Of a DNA stretch of 64,000 nt, positions 19,299 to 30,682 are shown piece by piece. The stretch is from Thoreauomyces humboldtii. Taxonomy: Eukaryota > Chytridiomycota > Chytridiomycetes > Spizellomycetales > Powellomycetaceae. Where the stretch lies: assembly GCA_027596035.1 (NCBI GenBank), contig JADGJA010000029.1, forward strand, positions 1 through 64,000. Direction: 5' to 3'. The notes beneath the pieces are model-generated. The model was not told the DNA's origin. It did not search any database and was given only the letters and a program-made list of their open reading frames with translations. The translations under genes were made by a program, and so were the position numbers. The stretch's first letter is position 1. Each line of letters begins with the position of its first letter.

Positions 19299-19523
19299 AT
19301 GACCAAGATTTGGAAGAACGCTAAAAAATACTGTATATTTAAAGCAAGTGGTTACATTTACGAACCTATCCAGCATTGTCCATCTGCATATCAAGTAAAG
19401 TGCTCGTATTCAGAACCTGTAAACGAGGTTTTTGGCAACTGCAAAGTGTGCAAGTCGTGTCCGGGCTGCTTCAAAGAAGTTGTAAATTTGTATATGACCT
19501 TGATCTCCTCAAAGAAAGTGTGA
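19299..19523 (+). CDS. Cysteine-rich small protein (74 aa)
   Basis: The ATG at 19299 opens 74 codons with seven cysteines, four of them in the strict series CKVCKSCPGC (C-x2-C-x2-C-x2-C), a plausible metal-binding cluster. There is no signal peptide, so disulfide secretion is unlikely. Lys-rich N-terminus. No family recognised; it may be a chance frame, but the spacing is striking. Confidence 0.4.
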   Translation: MTKIWKNAKKYCIFKASGYIYEPIQHCPSAYQVKCSYSEPVNEVFGNCKVCKSCPGCFKEVVNLYMTLISSKKV

Positions 19524-19710
19524 CCTGTCTCTTTCGCTATCCTCTTATAGATCTATTCCCGCTGCCATCTTTATTCATTGTAATTTTTGATTACAATACA
19601 GCATGTTTCTGTACAGAAATTTAAGCCAACGGCAACGGGAAATTATTATGGAAACAGACGTTACCTCTATTTTGCTCTTGTTTTTTTTTGCTGAGATGGA
19701 GATCCGGAAA

Positions 19711-19903
19711 CCGACTTGACTAAAGCGCTATTGATGTTCTAGAGTAGACATTGCCGCCCTGTGCGGCAGGATAGTTCAATGCCTCGGGACGCGACAGATG
19801 CCTGGGAAACGCCGATCGACTTAACCAAAGTGCTGTTGATGTTTAAGAGTAGATATTTCCACCCTATGCGTCAGGATAGTTCAATGCCTCGGGACGCAAC
19901 ACA
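19711..19903 (+). repeat. Tandem duplication, about 101-bp period, two copies
   Basis: Units begin CCGACTTGACTAAAG (19711) and CCGATCGACTTAACCAAAG (19812). Both end GGATAGTTCAATGCCTCGGG, with many point differences. The second unit abuts direct repeat copy B. Mirror 46722-46914. Confidence 0.85.
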
Positions 19904-20256
19904 GTTTCTCATTTCACTCAACGATTAAGAAATCACAAACTGGATGTCTGTTAACATGAACCTTCACCTCGATATACCGCGTCATGCAACAAGGTTCCTC
20001 AACGAAGTCATGTTAGACATGCAGAACGCAGGAATGCACATCGACTACACGTTCAACGCATCGCAAAAGGCGTTCGGACTTAGGAGTTATACCCTTCGTC
20101 GATAAGTATGCATAGCTTTAGTATTTCGTGTTCCTTTGTACATAGTGTGTGCTCCCTATTAGTGATGTTTCTGAAAATTGTCGTGTCATGTTTTCGTGTC
20201 AAATCATATTTTCGTTTAAATCATATTCTGGAAGATTGAATGATTCTTCCAGGAAA
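19902..20256 (+). repeat. Direct repeat, copy B (mutated)
   Basis: This second copy of 18081-18448 carries scattered substitutions and small indels. Its reading frame has TAA where copy A has CAA (AACGATTAAGAA against AATGATCAAGAG), so this copy cannot encode the tail. Mirror 46369-46723. Confidence 0.9.
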
Positions 20257-21254
20257 CCCCGGCAGTCTCGAGTAGCTTGGCCCCACGTACATATCGTCTT
20301 CCGGCTCGATATGCGACGGTTCAGTGACCTGGTCCAAAATCCACGTCAAATTGGAATAACTGGGTCCGACATATTCATCGTCTGGAGGTTCGCCTCGCTC
20401 CGTTTCCGGACTTGGACGACCGTGGCGAGTCCGGGAGGTTGCCCCAAGTCCTCACAACGAGTAACTGGCGAAATTCTGTTTTCAGGTGCTTCCGCTAGCT
20501 TTGATGTTGATTGCCTTGCTTCTGAATCACCGCTCATCGATGATTTTGACTTTCCTCTGGATTCCAGGGCAAGGGAAGCTTGGCTGGGTACAGTGGTCCG
20601 AACCAAAGTTTCATAGCTCGCGTCATCGTATCTATCCATATCTGCGGTTTCATGGCTCTTTTCAAGAAGAGAGAGAGTGCTTCCTATGGCAGCTCGTGCT
20701 TCAGAAGTGTTGTTCGGCAACGACTCGTAGCTCTCGTTTTCGTAGTCGTCGTCGAGAAGCCTCCGATCTCCCGAATTCGCATCTTCGTCATCCAATCCGA
20801 AGCGACTTTCTTGCTGTGCATCGAGATTATAGGGCACTTTGCTGGCACCCGGAACATCAGTCAGTGATTCGAGGCTTCCATCGTCGTAGTTTTCCTCGGA
20901 AAGATCGCGCGACGCTTCAGGATGCTCGGGGAACGAGTCGTAACTGTCCTGGTCGTAGAGCGCCTCGGCGTGGAGGGTTGGTCCACCCGTTCGGGAGCTA
21001 TCACTTTCCTCATCGAATTCAAAGGAGTACTCATAGTGCTGGTTGGTGTTGGCTGCAGTCATATTTGGATGTCCAGCGGTAGGACCAGCCAAAATGGCCG
21101 AAAACCCCGCCGCCGTTGTCGCAGTCGAACATGAACTCCGCCTTTTCAGATCGCAGCTCCTATTTTGCAACACCACGAGAGAGTTTTGCAGCATCTCTCT
21201 TTTCTCATATCCATGCTGAACGGTGGTGCCAAGCCCCACTACCATCATGACCAT
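20221..21254 (-). pseudogene. Acidic Tyr/Ser/Asp repeat protein, C-terminal frameshift
   Basis: From the ATG at 21254 the frame encodes 302 residues and ends at 20346. A degenerate motif recurs four times: YDQDSYDSFP, YDDGSLESLT, YENESYESLP and YDDASYETLV, spaced about 30-50 residues. Past the frameshift point (CCCC at 20442-20445, plus strand) another frame stays open to TGA at 20221-20223. It holds two more, better conserved motifs, DDEYVGPSYSNL and DDMYVGPSYSRL. This indicates that the original protein was longer and that a one-base indel cut it. The N-terminus (MVMMVVGLGTTVQHG) is only mildly hydrophobic, so secretion is uncertain. No enzyme motif; likely a disordered protein. Confidence 0.55.
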
Positions 21255-21586
21255 GGCCCGGTGCTTGTTGCGGAATAACACATACTCAGATTACTACCAA
21301 CTGAAAGGACTGGACGGGCGGTCACCGCGAGTGATGCTGCCAGCCTGCCACCGTGCGATCACAACTTGTGAGCGCGCGGAGTCGCTCACTCCTGGATCCT
21401 CCACTCACCCACAACTCGCTTCAACCTCGCGCCAGGACTCCAGTAGACGGGCAGTTGCGACTACAGGTTGTAACAGCATTTATTCAAGATGTATACAAAG
21501 AGTTGGGGAATCTAGGGAGTTTGGATGAGGCTACTCTAGGACACGTCGCGTCTCACTCCCTGTGAACGCGAGTCTTCCCAGGATGA
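21255..21586. other. Intergenic between same-strand genes (mirror 45039-45370)
   Basis: This is the 3' region of the secreted (PVA)n gene, with an AATAAA on the minus strand near 21480, and the promoter of the acidic repeat gene. Confidence 0.4.
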
Positions 21587-22225
<639 letters not shown>

Positions 22226-22818
22226 TCTGGCAGGCGAGGGATCAAGGGTGGATGGACTACGGGATGAGGAGGGATGATGTGAATTGAGGAGAGGCGAACC
22301 CACGCACGTCCCTATAACAGTAAGAGTCTGTTGGGCGTCTTGCGGCTTCCCAGCGGCTTCCCACCGGCAGGCGAACTCATTGCGGGCGTGATCCGCGTGA
22401 TCCGCGTACCGGCCACACCAAAACATGCAGAATGCATTGCAGTTTTGCTTTCATTGGTGACTTTGCGTTGCGGTTTCGAGCGCTTGTTGGCTCCGTGTAC
22501 ATTTTCCGGGCGTGCTGTTCCAACTGTGCAACCGTCAGACGCGGCGGCGAACAAAATTAACTTGAAATGAACGCGAAAACCCTTCCCTTTGCTCCCAGCA
22601 CTGCGCAGCAAGGTGTGCTCAGGATTCCTATTCCCATTCACATGGCAAGGGCAAGGCAAGGATACGCCGCTCTCTCGCGTCTGGCAGAACAGAGAGGATG
22701 CCGGCACAGGCACAGAGGCGCGCAGGCAGGCGGCAGGCAGGAGGGATGAAGGGAGGCAGAAGATCAGAAGTACTTGATCAGGGCCCGCCCCTCTCTCTTC
22801 GAATACCCAAACCCCATC
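22226..22818. other. Divergent promoter region (mirror 43807-44399)
   Basis: This lies between two divergent secreted-protein genes. It contains a short GTGATCCGC direct repeat near 22386-22405 and a GCAGGCAGGCGG-rich stretch near 22720-22745. No gene seen. Confidence 0.5.
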
Positions 22819-24560
22819 ATGTTTATTTCAAGACTCACTCGCCTCCTCTTCACAGTGCCGGCCCTTCTCGCAGTCGCAGAGGCTTCCCCGCTGGCGACGC
22901 AAGCAGATGTTCCGTTAAACAGAATCTTTGACGAGACGACAATCGGGAGCTGGGCAGGAGTCAATCAATATTACCTGGCGGCCCTCGCAGCCCAGAACGA
23001 GACAGCATTTCAAAACACACTTGACAGAATTCAGGATGCCGGCTTCTTGGTCATCCGCAGCTTTTTTCAGCCGTCCGTATACGACTGCGCCAAAACGGAC
23101 AGGGTGGCAAAGCTCACCGATGTCGAAGATCCCATCGGCACGTACAACCTTCCGGTACTCTACCAATATGACCACGTGCTTAACGAGATCCGCAAGCGAG
23201 GTATGCTGCTTAATATCCGGTCTCGAAAAATCCTCCGTCTGACGCGGTAGTTCTTTGTGTTTACCGATAAGGCATGAAGGTTATTATGTCCCTTCACAAC
23301 GCCAATAACATGGGCGCATCTCCCTGCGATCGATACTGCGAGCTTGCCGGTGGGCCATACAAGCAGGACGGAATCTTGGGACGAGGGCAAGCATGGGTCA
23401 CAAACTTTTATGCAAACAGTACAAGTAAGCCCACACAGCAAATACATGGAATCTTTCCATCCATTCAACTTCCTTTTTACGCAGTCAGCGGCATGTTCAA
23501 GAAACGGTTATCTTTCATTCTTTCCACACCGATGCCACTTTTGGGCACAACCCTGGGTGCTGCAGAGGACGTCATCCTTGCCTTTGACGTTCAAAACGAG
23601 CCTATGGTGATGCTCGAAACTAGCGACCCTCTCCTGAACGGCCCCTGGCTGTGCAACATGGCCACGCACATCAAAAGCTTGGTAATCAGCACAAACATTC
23701 TGGTGTCAACAGGAGCCATCGGGGGATCTTTCAATGGAAACATCCAACCTTCCGCCTTGACTTGTCCGGCTGTCGACGTGATCGCAATTCATGGGTGAGT
23801 GGGTGGCAACCTGCAAGTACGAAGCTCGGAAAGAGAGAGCATTGACTTATTTGCGTTAAGCTACTATGACTACAATTCTTTGACAAAGTGGGACTCGGTC
23901 CTAGAGCCCATTCTGCAGCAGGTTCGACAAGCCGGAAAGATGCTCCTGATTGAAGAGTAGTTCTCGCGTACACGACGCACCGACGCCGGCATAACAGCAA
24001 AAGTGGCAGATGTGGAGCTTCAAGCCTTTGCGCTACAAAAGCTTGGACTTCCGTGGATCTATTGGGATGTCATGGACAACGTTGAAGACACTTTGTGTGA
24101 GGGGTATGACTGGACCAGCGGCGAAGATGTACGTTTCAGGTGTTTTCGACTATCATCCTGCCTAGATTTAAACTAACGTTCCCACTCTAATCTAAAACAA
24201 AAGGTCTCTGTGAACGGCGTTTACTGGCCGGTGGCCACAGTTGCCGCCGAGTTCGCCAGTTCCCATGCCATTTCGGATTCTCGATGGAGACAGCATCTAC
24301 CGCTCAAGTCCGTCCAACCCAGCCTGCTCGTTCCGCCGACTTCGTGGATCACACCGGCCTGGCGCACGCAGGCGGGAACCAAAGGTCAGCAGTGCGCCAA
24401 GGCGACTGATTGTTCAGGAGAGGAGCAGTGCATGAGCAAAGTTTGCGTTGCCTGCAACTGGGGATGTGTGTCCTGGTCCTGCAGCGCGTCGCAACCCTGT
24501 AACGCTCACAATGTTTGCTTACGAGGAACGTGCCACATCAGCTGGGACAACAACTCTTGA
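22819..24560 (+). pseudogene. Secreted GH5 glycoside hydrolase with in-frame TAG
   Basis: Five exons (22819-23200, 23272-23424, 23485-23794, 23861-24128, 24204-24560) with consistent phases encode 489 codons. A signal peptide (ISRLTRLLFTVPALLAVAEA) is followed by a GH5 barrel: GVNQYYLAAL, VIRSFFQP, VIMSLHNANN, acid/base DVQNEP (exon 3), AIHGYYDY, and nucleophile region KMLLIEE. TAG at 23958-23960 comes straight after that EE. Beyond it the frame stays open through LPWIYWDVMDN and a C-terminal domain with ten cysteines (24381-24560). Fungal relatives hydrolyse beta-mannan or related glycans outside the cell. A Trp codon TGG would fit at the TAG. The stop removes the last barrel strands, so the product is probably inactive unless read through. 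Confidence 0.75.
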
Positions 24561-25701
24561 AGGGCACATGTGGAACTCACCAAGTGCGTTTCGAGGACCT
24601 TTTGAAGAACCTCTGCACTTGTGGAAACGGGCTGCTCTAGAGAGAATGGGATGATAGATAGAGTGACATAGCGTACGAGATAGAGTATCGTAGCTTTCAC
24701 CCCGACTGGCCGCTTGGTCATTTTTACCAAGAAATGTTATTTCTTGTCGCATGTTATTTCTGTTTCCTGGCAAAAAAAAACAAGTGCATCTTTCTAGTAC
24801 GCCTGTTTGCTCATCAATGAAACAAGAGCACGATTCCGTTCTCGGCTTTACAAGGAACCTGGTTTATTTCATAGCCGGAGGCCACACACAGCTCGAGCCG
24901 GGCGCAGTTTTTTCTAGCATTTGTGTTTGTGCAGACTATTTATTGACCGCTCGTTGCATAATATCAAGCACAGCATTTAAGCACAGTAAATGTCTTTCTT
25001 CTTGACCCGCTCCTCACGGATAAGTCGATGAATTTGGTATCAAGTGTGTCGGAATGTACATTCCTTACGTGGTTGACGCTGGCTGCTTATTAATAGGCAT
25101 AGCCACGTTGGTTGCATTGCGATGCGCTGCCGAGTTATTAGCGTTTAAGGTTTTCTAGCGGCAGGCAACGGTCCCCCCGAACATTCGCGTACGTTTTACG
25201 ACCACCACGTACCGTAGAACAAACGTTCTAGAATCTATAGACAGTTCGGGAAATACAAATGTGCTTTACCATGCTCTGTACCGTATTCGGGTACAGCACA
25301 ACATCCCGCAAACCCGAGTAATCTTGCCGCTTGAACGCAGAGTTGCATATAATATTTTACAGAAATTTTCCCTTCGCTTCCTGCTTACAATGCACGTGCA
25401 AAGGCCGCCCGCTGTTGTGTACTGTGTACATATTCGCCGTGCTCTTGGTAGCGAAAAAAAAAAAAGGCAGATCAAGTGATTCGCCGCGCCGCGCGGGCAG
25501 CCAGCGCTAACCGACACTGCAGGGTCGTTTATAAAACGCACCTTCCCGGCCACATCTCTCTTTCGCTACCAAATCCTTTGTCCAAGATCCTGCTCCATTG
25601 ATTCTTGGCGTAAGTTACTCCCGCACCTTCGCGGTGGAACTTCGAACTTCAATATCATCGTCACTTTAGACATATAGCTGACCGACGCATTCATTAGCAC
25701 G
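24561..25701. other. 1.1-kb intergenic region, no gene seen (mirror 40924-42064)
   Basis: Mostly AT-rich, with a run of twelve A at 25454-25465 and an A-rich patch near 24774. Short frames on both strands lack starts or motifs. It probably holds the GH5 3' UTR and the promoter of the large secreted protein. Confidence 0.5.
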
Positions 25702-28700
25702 ATGCGAATCTGGATCTTGCTTGCCTGGGCGCTATTGCTCACAACGTACAATGCAACAGCCTTGCCACTTGTACGTCGGGCGAGGCTGAACACTCCGACA
25801 GGAAAGGCCGAATGGGACGCTCTGTTCAAGCTGAAAGCAGCTCTCGAAATCTCCGGCGACATGGTCAACGCGGGCCGTATACTTGTGAACCCGGACGGCA
25901 CCCCTCTGGCACCCGGGGACTTCAAGAGGACAGACATCCAAAACGATAGGGGCCTGATACCAGCATACATCTACCGGCCGGCCTCAGCAGCAGATCCGAC
26001 AACCTTCCCTGAGGTCATGAATAAAGTCTTTTCAGCAGTCGCAGCTGCTGTCGGAACCGCCATCAACAATGCGGTTGCTGCGGGCACAGAGCTTCACAAT
26101 GCGGTGAACGCGCAGCCTCAGGACTCGACCCGAGTGCATGAAGCGGTGAATGCCAAGAAATCCGCGGTCACGAACATGAAAGCCTTTTTCAAAAGCGCTC
26201 AGTAAGTTCCAGTGCCTTCTTCCTCGCCTTTGGCAATAGTGCTCTAAAAATGTCCCCGTACCAGACAGGGCCTAATTTACCAGAATCAAGCATTTCTGAA
26301 ACGATTCGGGGACAATAACAGCAAAGGCAAGAGCGACATCAACCTTTGGCAAAGCCACCAAGCCATCATTTTCAACTATCGAGATGGGATGAAGCAGATT
26401 CTAGACGCTTATTCCACGAACCCCGATCGACCCCGAGATTTACCGCTACACTACTTAGACGACTTCGAAGACCCGCTCGTCATCAAAGTGTTCGCTGACG
26501 CTGCTCCAGAAACGCAGAAGCAGGTGAAAAGCCTGTCGATGGACGGTGTGAAGTATTTCGAAGGCTTTGAAGATTGGACTGCTTTTACGACGGTTCTCGA
26601 GGGGTTCTCCGGAAGCACTGCAACTTTCCCTACAGGCGCTAATGCTATTGCAAAACCCGTCGACCGCAGTGACTGCGCAAATCCCCGGAAGCGCTCAGCA
26701 AAGATGCACATAGCAAGAGACTCGTGCGATGGGACCTATTCCTTGGCCCTTGAAGGATTCGACTTTTCCCTCGAAAGCGTCTTAGCTCTAGATGACCTCT
26801 ACCTCGATTTACTCAGCGAAGAAGACATGAACCCTCGTTTAGTCGACAGCGAAGCAGAAGCTTTGATCGCCATTCGCGATCTTACTGGTGACCAAGCCAT
26901 CCTGAATGGTGTTCCTGGTGTGAGTTCCCCAAATAGGCTTCAGCGTGCGCTTCACTTTTTTGAAGTCTTTGTCCCTGCAGGATCCGGACGCCGACACTTG
27001 GGAGTATTCCGTCGCGACTGACGAGGAAGGAGAGCTTGTTGGACCTGCGATGTACACGGATGCGGTCGATTTGGGCGATGCGTGGGATATGGTCGGCGAT
27101 TCCGCCCATGACTTTGTGTCTAAAGGTGGTGCGGACTCTACGAAGCTGACCACTGCGATGTCGGCATGGAAACGAGCGCTTGCGGCCCGGCTCAAAGCAA
27201 TTCAGAACAAGCTCCGCCCAACCCGTACCGAGAAGGAGGTGTCGCTCGTCCAGCGTCTTGCTGCAAACTTCGACAAGGTGATCGGAGCGGTACAAGGTGC
27301 CGCCGGGGCAAATGCGGCTTTGGACGACCAAGGTCAGCCTTTGGAGGCTTTTGGCGACTTTGGCGACTTCACGAAGTCGATTCAGCAGATAAAGTCCGAA
27401 TCGGAGCTGGAAGCGCTCAAGCAGTTCAGCATTGCCGGTGTTGCCAACATTCTCCCGGAGGGCATGGACGGACTGGCAGTCATAATTGGAAGCGACGGGG
27501 CGATGCTCGACCAGATCGACCTGGCCGGACTGTTCGATGCAAGCATCGCTGAAGGGTCGTACGATGCCTCTTGGGTCGCTGCCGGAGACGCTATAACTGA
27601 GTTTGTCTCCTCAAACTCAGCTGCCAGCGCGCTATACCCAATGAAGCAAAGTCAATACACTGCGTTGAAGCGGGGTCTGCGGGCTTTGGCAAAGTCGATC
27701 AACAAGACCCCGGGTCAAGGAGGAACGCTTCGCACTGTTTTCAACAAGATTTCGCAAGCGGTCAGCTCGATCCAGAAGTCAGCTCTCGTCAAGGACCTAG
27801 ATGCAGGATCGGCCGATGCTGCCGACTTCGGGACTGACATTCCGCCGACAGCCCGAGCATCCTCCACAACCGCGGTAGTCGCTGCCCTTCCAGAGATGGC
27901 CGCCTCCGACATCGTCACTCAGGTCTGGCCGGTCGAGAGCGCCGCCCTGGCTGAGCGCGTTATAGGAGATGCCTCCCAGATTATCCCCTCGCATGGAAAG
28001 ACCAACTTGGCGCGCGCTTGGAAGACGGTCGTCAAAGGAATCCGAAACCAACTCAAGCGGACCCCTGCGGGCACTCAACCCAATGTTGCTGTGCAGGTTT
28101 CCGCAAACAAGATTAAGACCCTTTATACCGGCATTATGAGCACCATCCGCGGCAAGGCACCGGGGGACATCGAAAAGGATCTCGACCAGCTCGGAACCGC
28201 CGTTTCGCTCTTCAACGATTACAACGACATTGGCGTTGACGCCCTGCTTGCAAATGCCGCACAGTACCAGGACCCGGACAGCGGAGCGTCCCAAACATTA
28301 ATGAACGACGATCTCCCCGATGACATTAGTCAAATGGTCCATGCAGCCGCTGTCAAGAGCGAGATTGATACGCTCGCCATCTTACAGCCTTTTGACGCCA
28401 ACATCCTTCCTTCCAATGGCATGGATTCGTCGCAGTCCGGCTCCGGTGTCTTCTACTCCGGCCTCTCAAAGCCTTATCGAGAGCTTACCCCGGCAGAGGT
28501 CTATACGCCTGGAGCTTGGTCGCAGGCCCCTGCCGCAGTTGCTACGGACGGCTGGAACCAAGGCATCACGTCCATGTTGAAGTACATGGGCACGTTTGAC
28601 GTCAAGAGTCCCGAGCAACGGGATCAGTTTAACGCCAAAATCCTCAAGGGTCTGAAGAACATGAAGAGAATGATCGGCCTCAAGCTTGCTGCGCAGAAGT

Positions 28701-29575
28701 CCAAGTCCCCCCTCGATCGACCAGACGAGCCCGCCGTCGATCTCGGCATCCACAATGAAAACTTCCGCATTCTGGTCGGCGCGGTAGCGGCTCAGGACGC
28801 TCCGAGCAACGGCATCGTGGAAGATCCCCTCCGTGGACAGGACCTGAACCAGGAAGATCTCCGGTCCGGCGAGACTGTCTCCACTGCGTTCATCGTCAAT
28901 GCGTTCTCGGATGCCAGCTCGGCGAACCCATCCGCCATCCTTCCCAACGGCGACACGGCGGCTTCTGCATCGGATGACAGCTCAATCGATCCTTCGTCCC
29001 TGTATGCCGGAACCGGATCGGTCGGCGAAGCTATCAATTCCATGACGAGCGATCTCAACAACGCTATCTCTGCCGGGTCCGCATCTGGCACTCCTCCCAC
29101 GACCAAAGCCTCGTGGCTCCGCGCCATCCGCAACATGAAGCAAAGCAAAGTGTCGATGGCGAAAATCGCCGCTTCCGGATGGGGAAAACAGGACCTTTCC
29201 GAGATCCCTGCCATCATGTCTGCCCTTGGAGCCGCTGACAACTCGGAGAACACACTCGAGACATCTTTCAAGAACACGTTGCCCAACTCGGAGGCAGGCA
29301 TGGACAACAACGCTGCGGGTACGAGCGCTGTGGAAGCTTCGGATGTTAGCACCGAGGCTATCGCCTCGCTCACAACAACGCTCGAGAACACAACCTCCTC
29401 GCGCGGAACCAAGAACAGCCAGCTTCGACTAAGGAACCTTCGTCGGCAGCTCCTCCGCCGGGCCGCGAACGGCAGGACGCCCCTCGCTTCTCGTGGAACA
29501 AACTCCCCGACCACCAGGCCAATGGGTCCTGGCTCGGGAGAAAACGGCGGACAGCGCGGCGGGGCCGGCAAATAG
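25702..29575 (+). CDS. Large secreted repeat protein (1249 aa)
   Basis: Three exons (25702-26201, 26265-26919, 26981-29575) are joined by 63- and 61-nt introns in phase. A signal peptide (MRIWILLAWALLLTTYNATA) is followed by a dibasic LVRR, a Kex2-type site. The rest is mostly alpha-helical, rich in Ala, Ser and Asp and poor in Cys. A helix of the form (A/S)(W/L)KRxLRxLK recurs about every 120-200 residues: AWKRALAARLKAI, ALKRGLRALAKSI, AWKTVVKGIRNQLK, AKILKGLKNMKRM and SWLRAIRNMKQSK. This suggests five or more diverged domains. The C-terminus is basic and Gly/Pro-rich with RR sites. Function not recognised; a secreted structural or effector-like protein is likely. It appears intact and ends in TAG. 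Confidence 0.75.
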
Positions 29576-30682
29576 ACGGTGCGCCGCACCTTCCCTTAGT
29601 TCGACATATATAGAGAGTTTAGTTAGACGCATGGAACTCTAGATTTACGGAAACATCATACACAGACCTAATGCAGCTTCGATGTTGACTGCGAGTTTAC
29701 AAGCCAAGGTGGTGGCCTCGTAAGGAGCTATAACCGACACATGTACAATCCTGGGCGAGAATCCCAATGTACGGCATTTCACGCACTTGGCGCAGAGATG
29801 TGTACTCCCCGACGGTCGCCTTCAAATAGTACCTTTTTGGGATCTCCGAAATGGCTACATGTTGGTAAGATCAAGACACAATAGGGCGTCGGGTCAGTCG
29901 AAAACCCGGACCCGGCGGACCCCAACAGACGCGACCTGCTGCTTTTGCTCCCCCTCGCGTCTGAGGATGTATGCACATGAGGGGTCATCGCTGCGTTCCA
30001 GTCCCGTAGCAGCTAAAATGGAGGGAGACTGATGTATTAGCGCTGATGACTGCCTGCGACTCATATCAACAGGAGGACCACCGCAAAAAAACAAGGAAAA
30101 GCAGAGAGTCTATGAGGGTATCCTTTCTGGGTGTTGCGATGTATGCTCTCGTGCGTATCGTCTGGGAGAGTGACTGCCGATGATCTCGAGGCGTCCAGAA
30201 CACGCAGGTAGTTAAAGAACGCTACCAGCACGATCGCAGGGTGCCTTTTGACCAGGGAATGAACACGCAGGTAGTTAAAGAACGCTACCAGCAGTATTGC
30301 AGGGTGCCTTTTGACCAGGGAATAGACACGCAGGTAGTCTGAATGGCCGCAGGCACGCTGTCATCGCCAATATACACTTCTGAAAACTAAAAAAACGCGT
30401 TTGCTCACAGAAGCTGACAGAAGGCTCCGAGGGACCAAAAGACGCTACCAGCAAGATGCAAGTCTCTCCGGAGAAAAGTTCAAAACCATGCGTGGCATTT
30501 CGTGATTTACGGTAGATAGGGTTTATCGAAATCAGGAAGCAGATTCTGTAAGAAGCTTGGCCGCCGCGAGCGCTGCCTTGTCCCTGGTTTTTGTAGAATC
30601 TCTCCCTGTGTGTACTTCCATACAAAAGCAGAAATTCCATATGGAGATAAAGTTTATTTATTGTAAACGAAAAGCCCTTTTC
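29576..30682. other. Intergenic between convergent genes (mirror 35943-37049)
   Basis: It holds the 3' ends of two convergent genes and a 63-bp tandem repeat listed separately. No coding frame with support. Confidence 0.5.
30198..30340. repeat. 63-bp tandem repeat, about 2.3 copies
   Basis: Units begin GAACACGCAGGTAGTTAAAG at 30198 and 30261, with a partial third at 30324. Each contains ACGCTACCAGCA and GGGTGCCTTTTGACCAGGGA. An isolated ACGCTACCAGCA recurs near 30442. Mirror 36285-36427. Confidence 0.95.

Noticed and set aside
18081..20256. Direct repeats as LTRs of a retrotransposon
   Set aside because: The repeats start inside a coding frame, lack TG...CA ends and target-site duplications, and enclose no reverse transcriptase, integrase or gag.
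20486..21082. Plus-strand 198-codon frame
   Set aside because: Antisense to the acidic repeat protein, with no ATG context or motif.
28792..29589. 265-codon minus-strand frame
   Set aside because: It lies wholly antisense to the third exon of the large secreted protein and has no motif. Long antisense frames are expected from its GC-rich codon use. The same applies to its mirror at 37036-37833.
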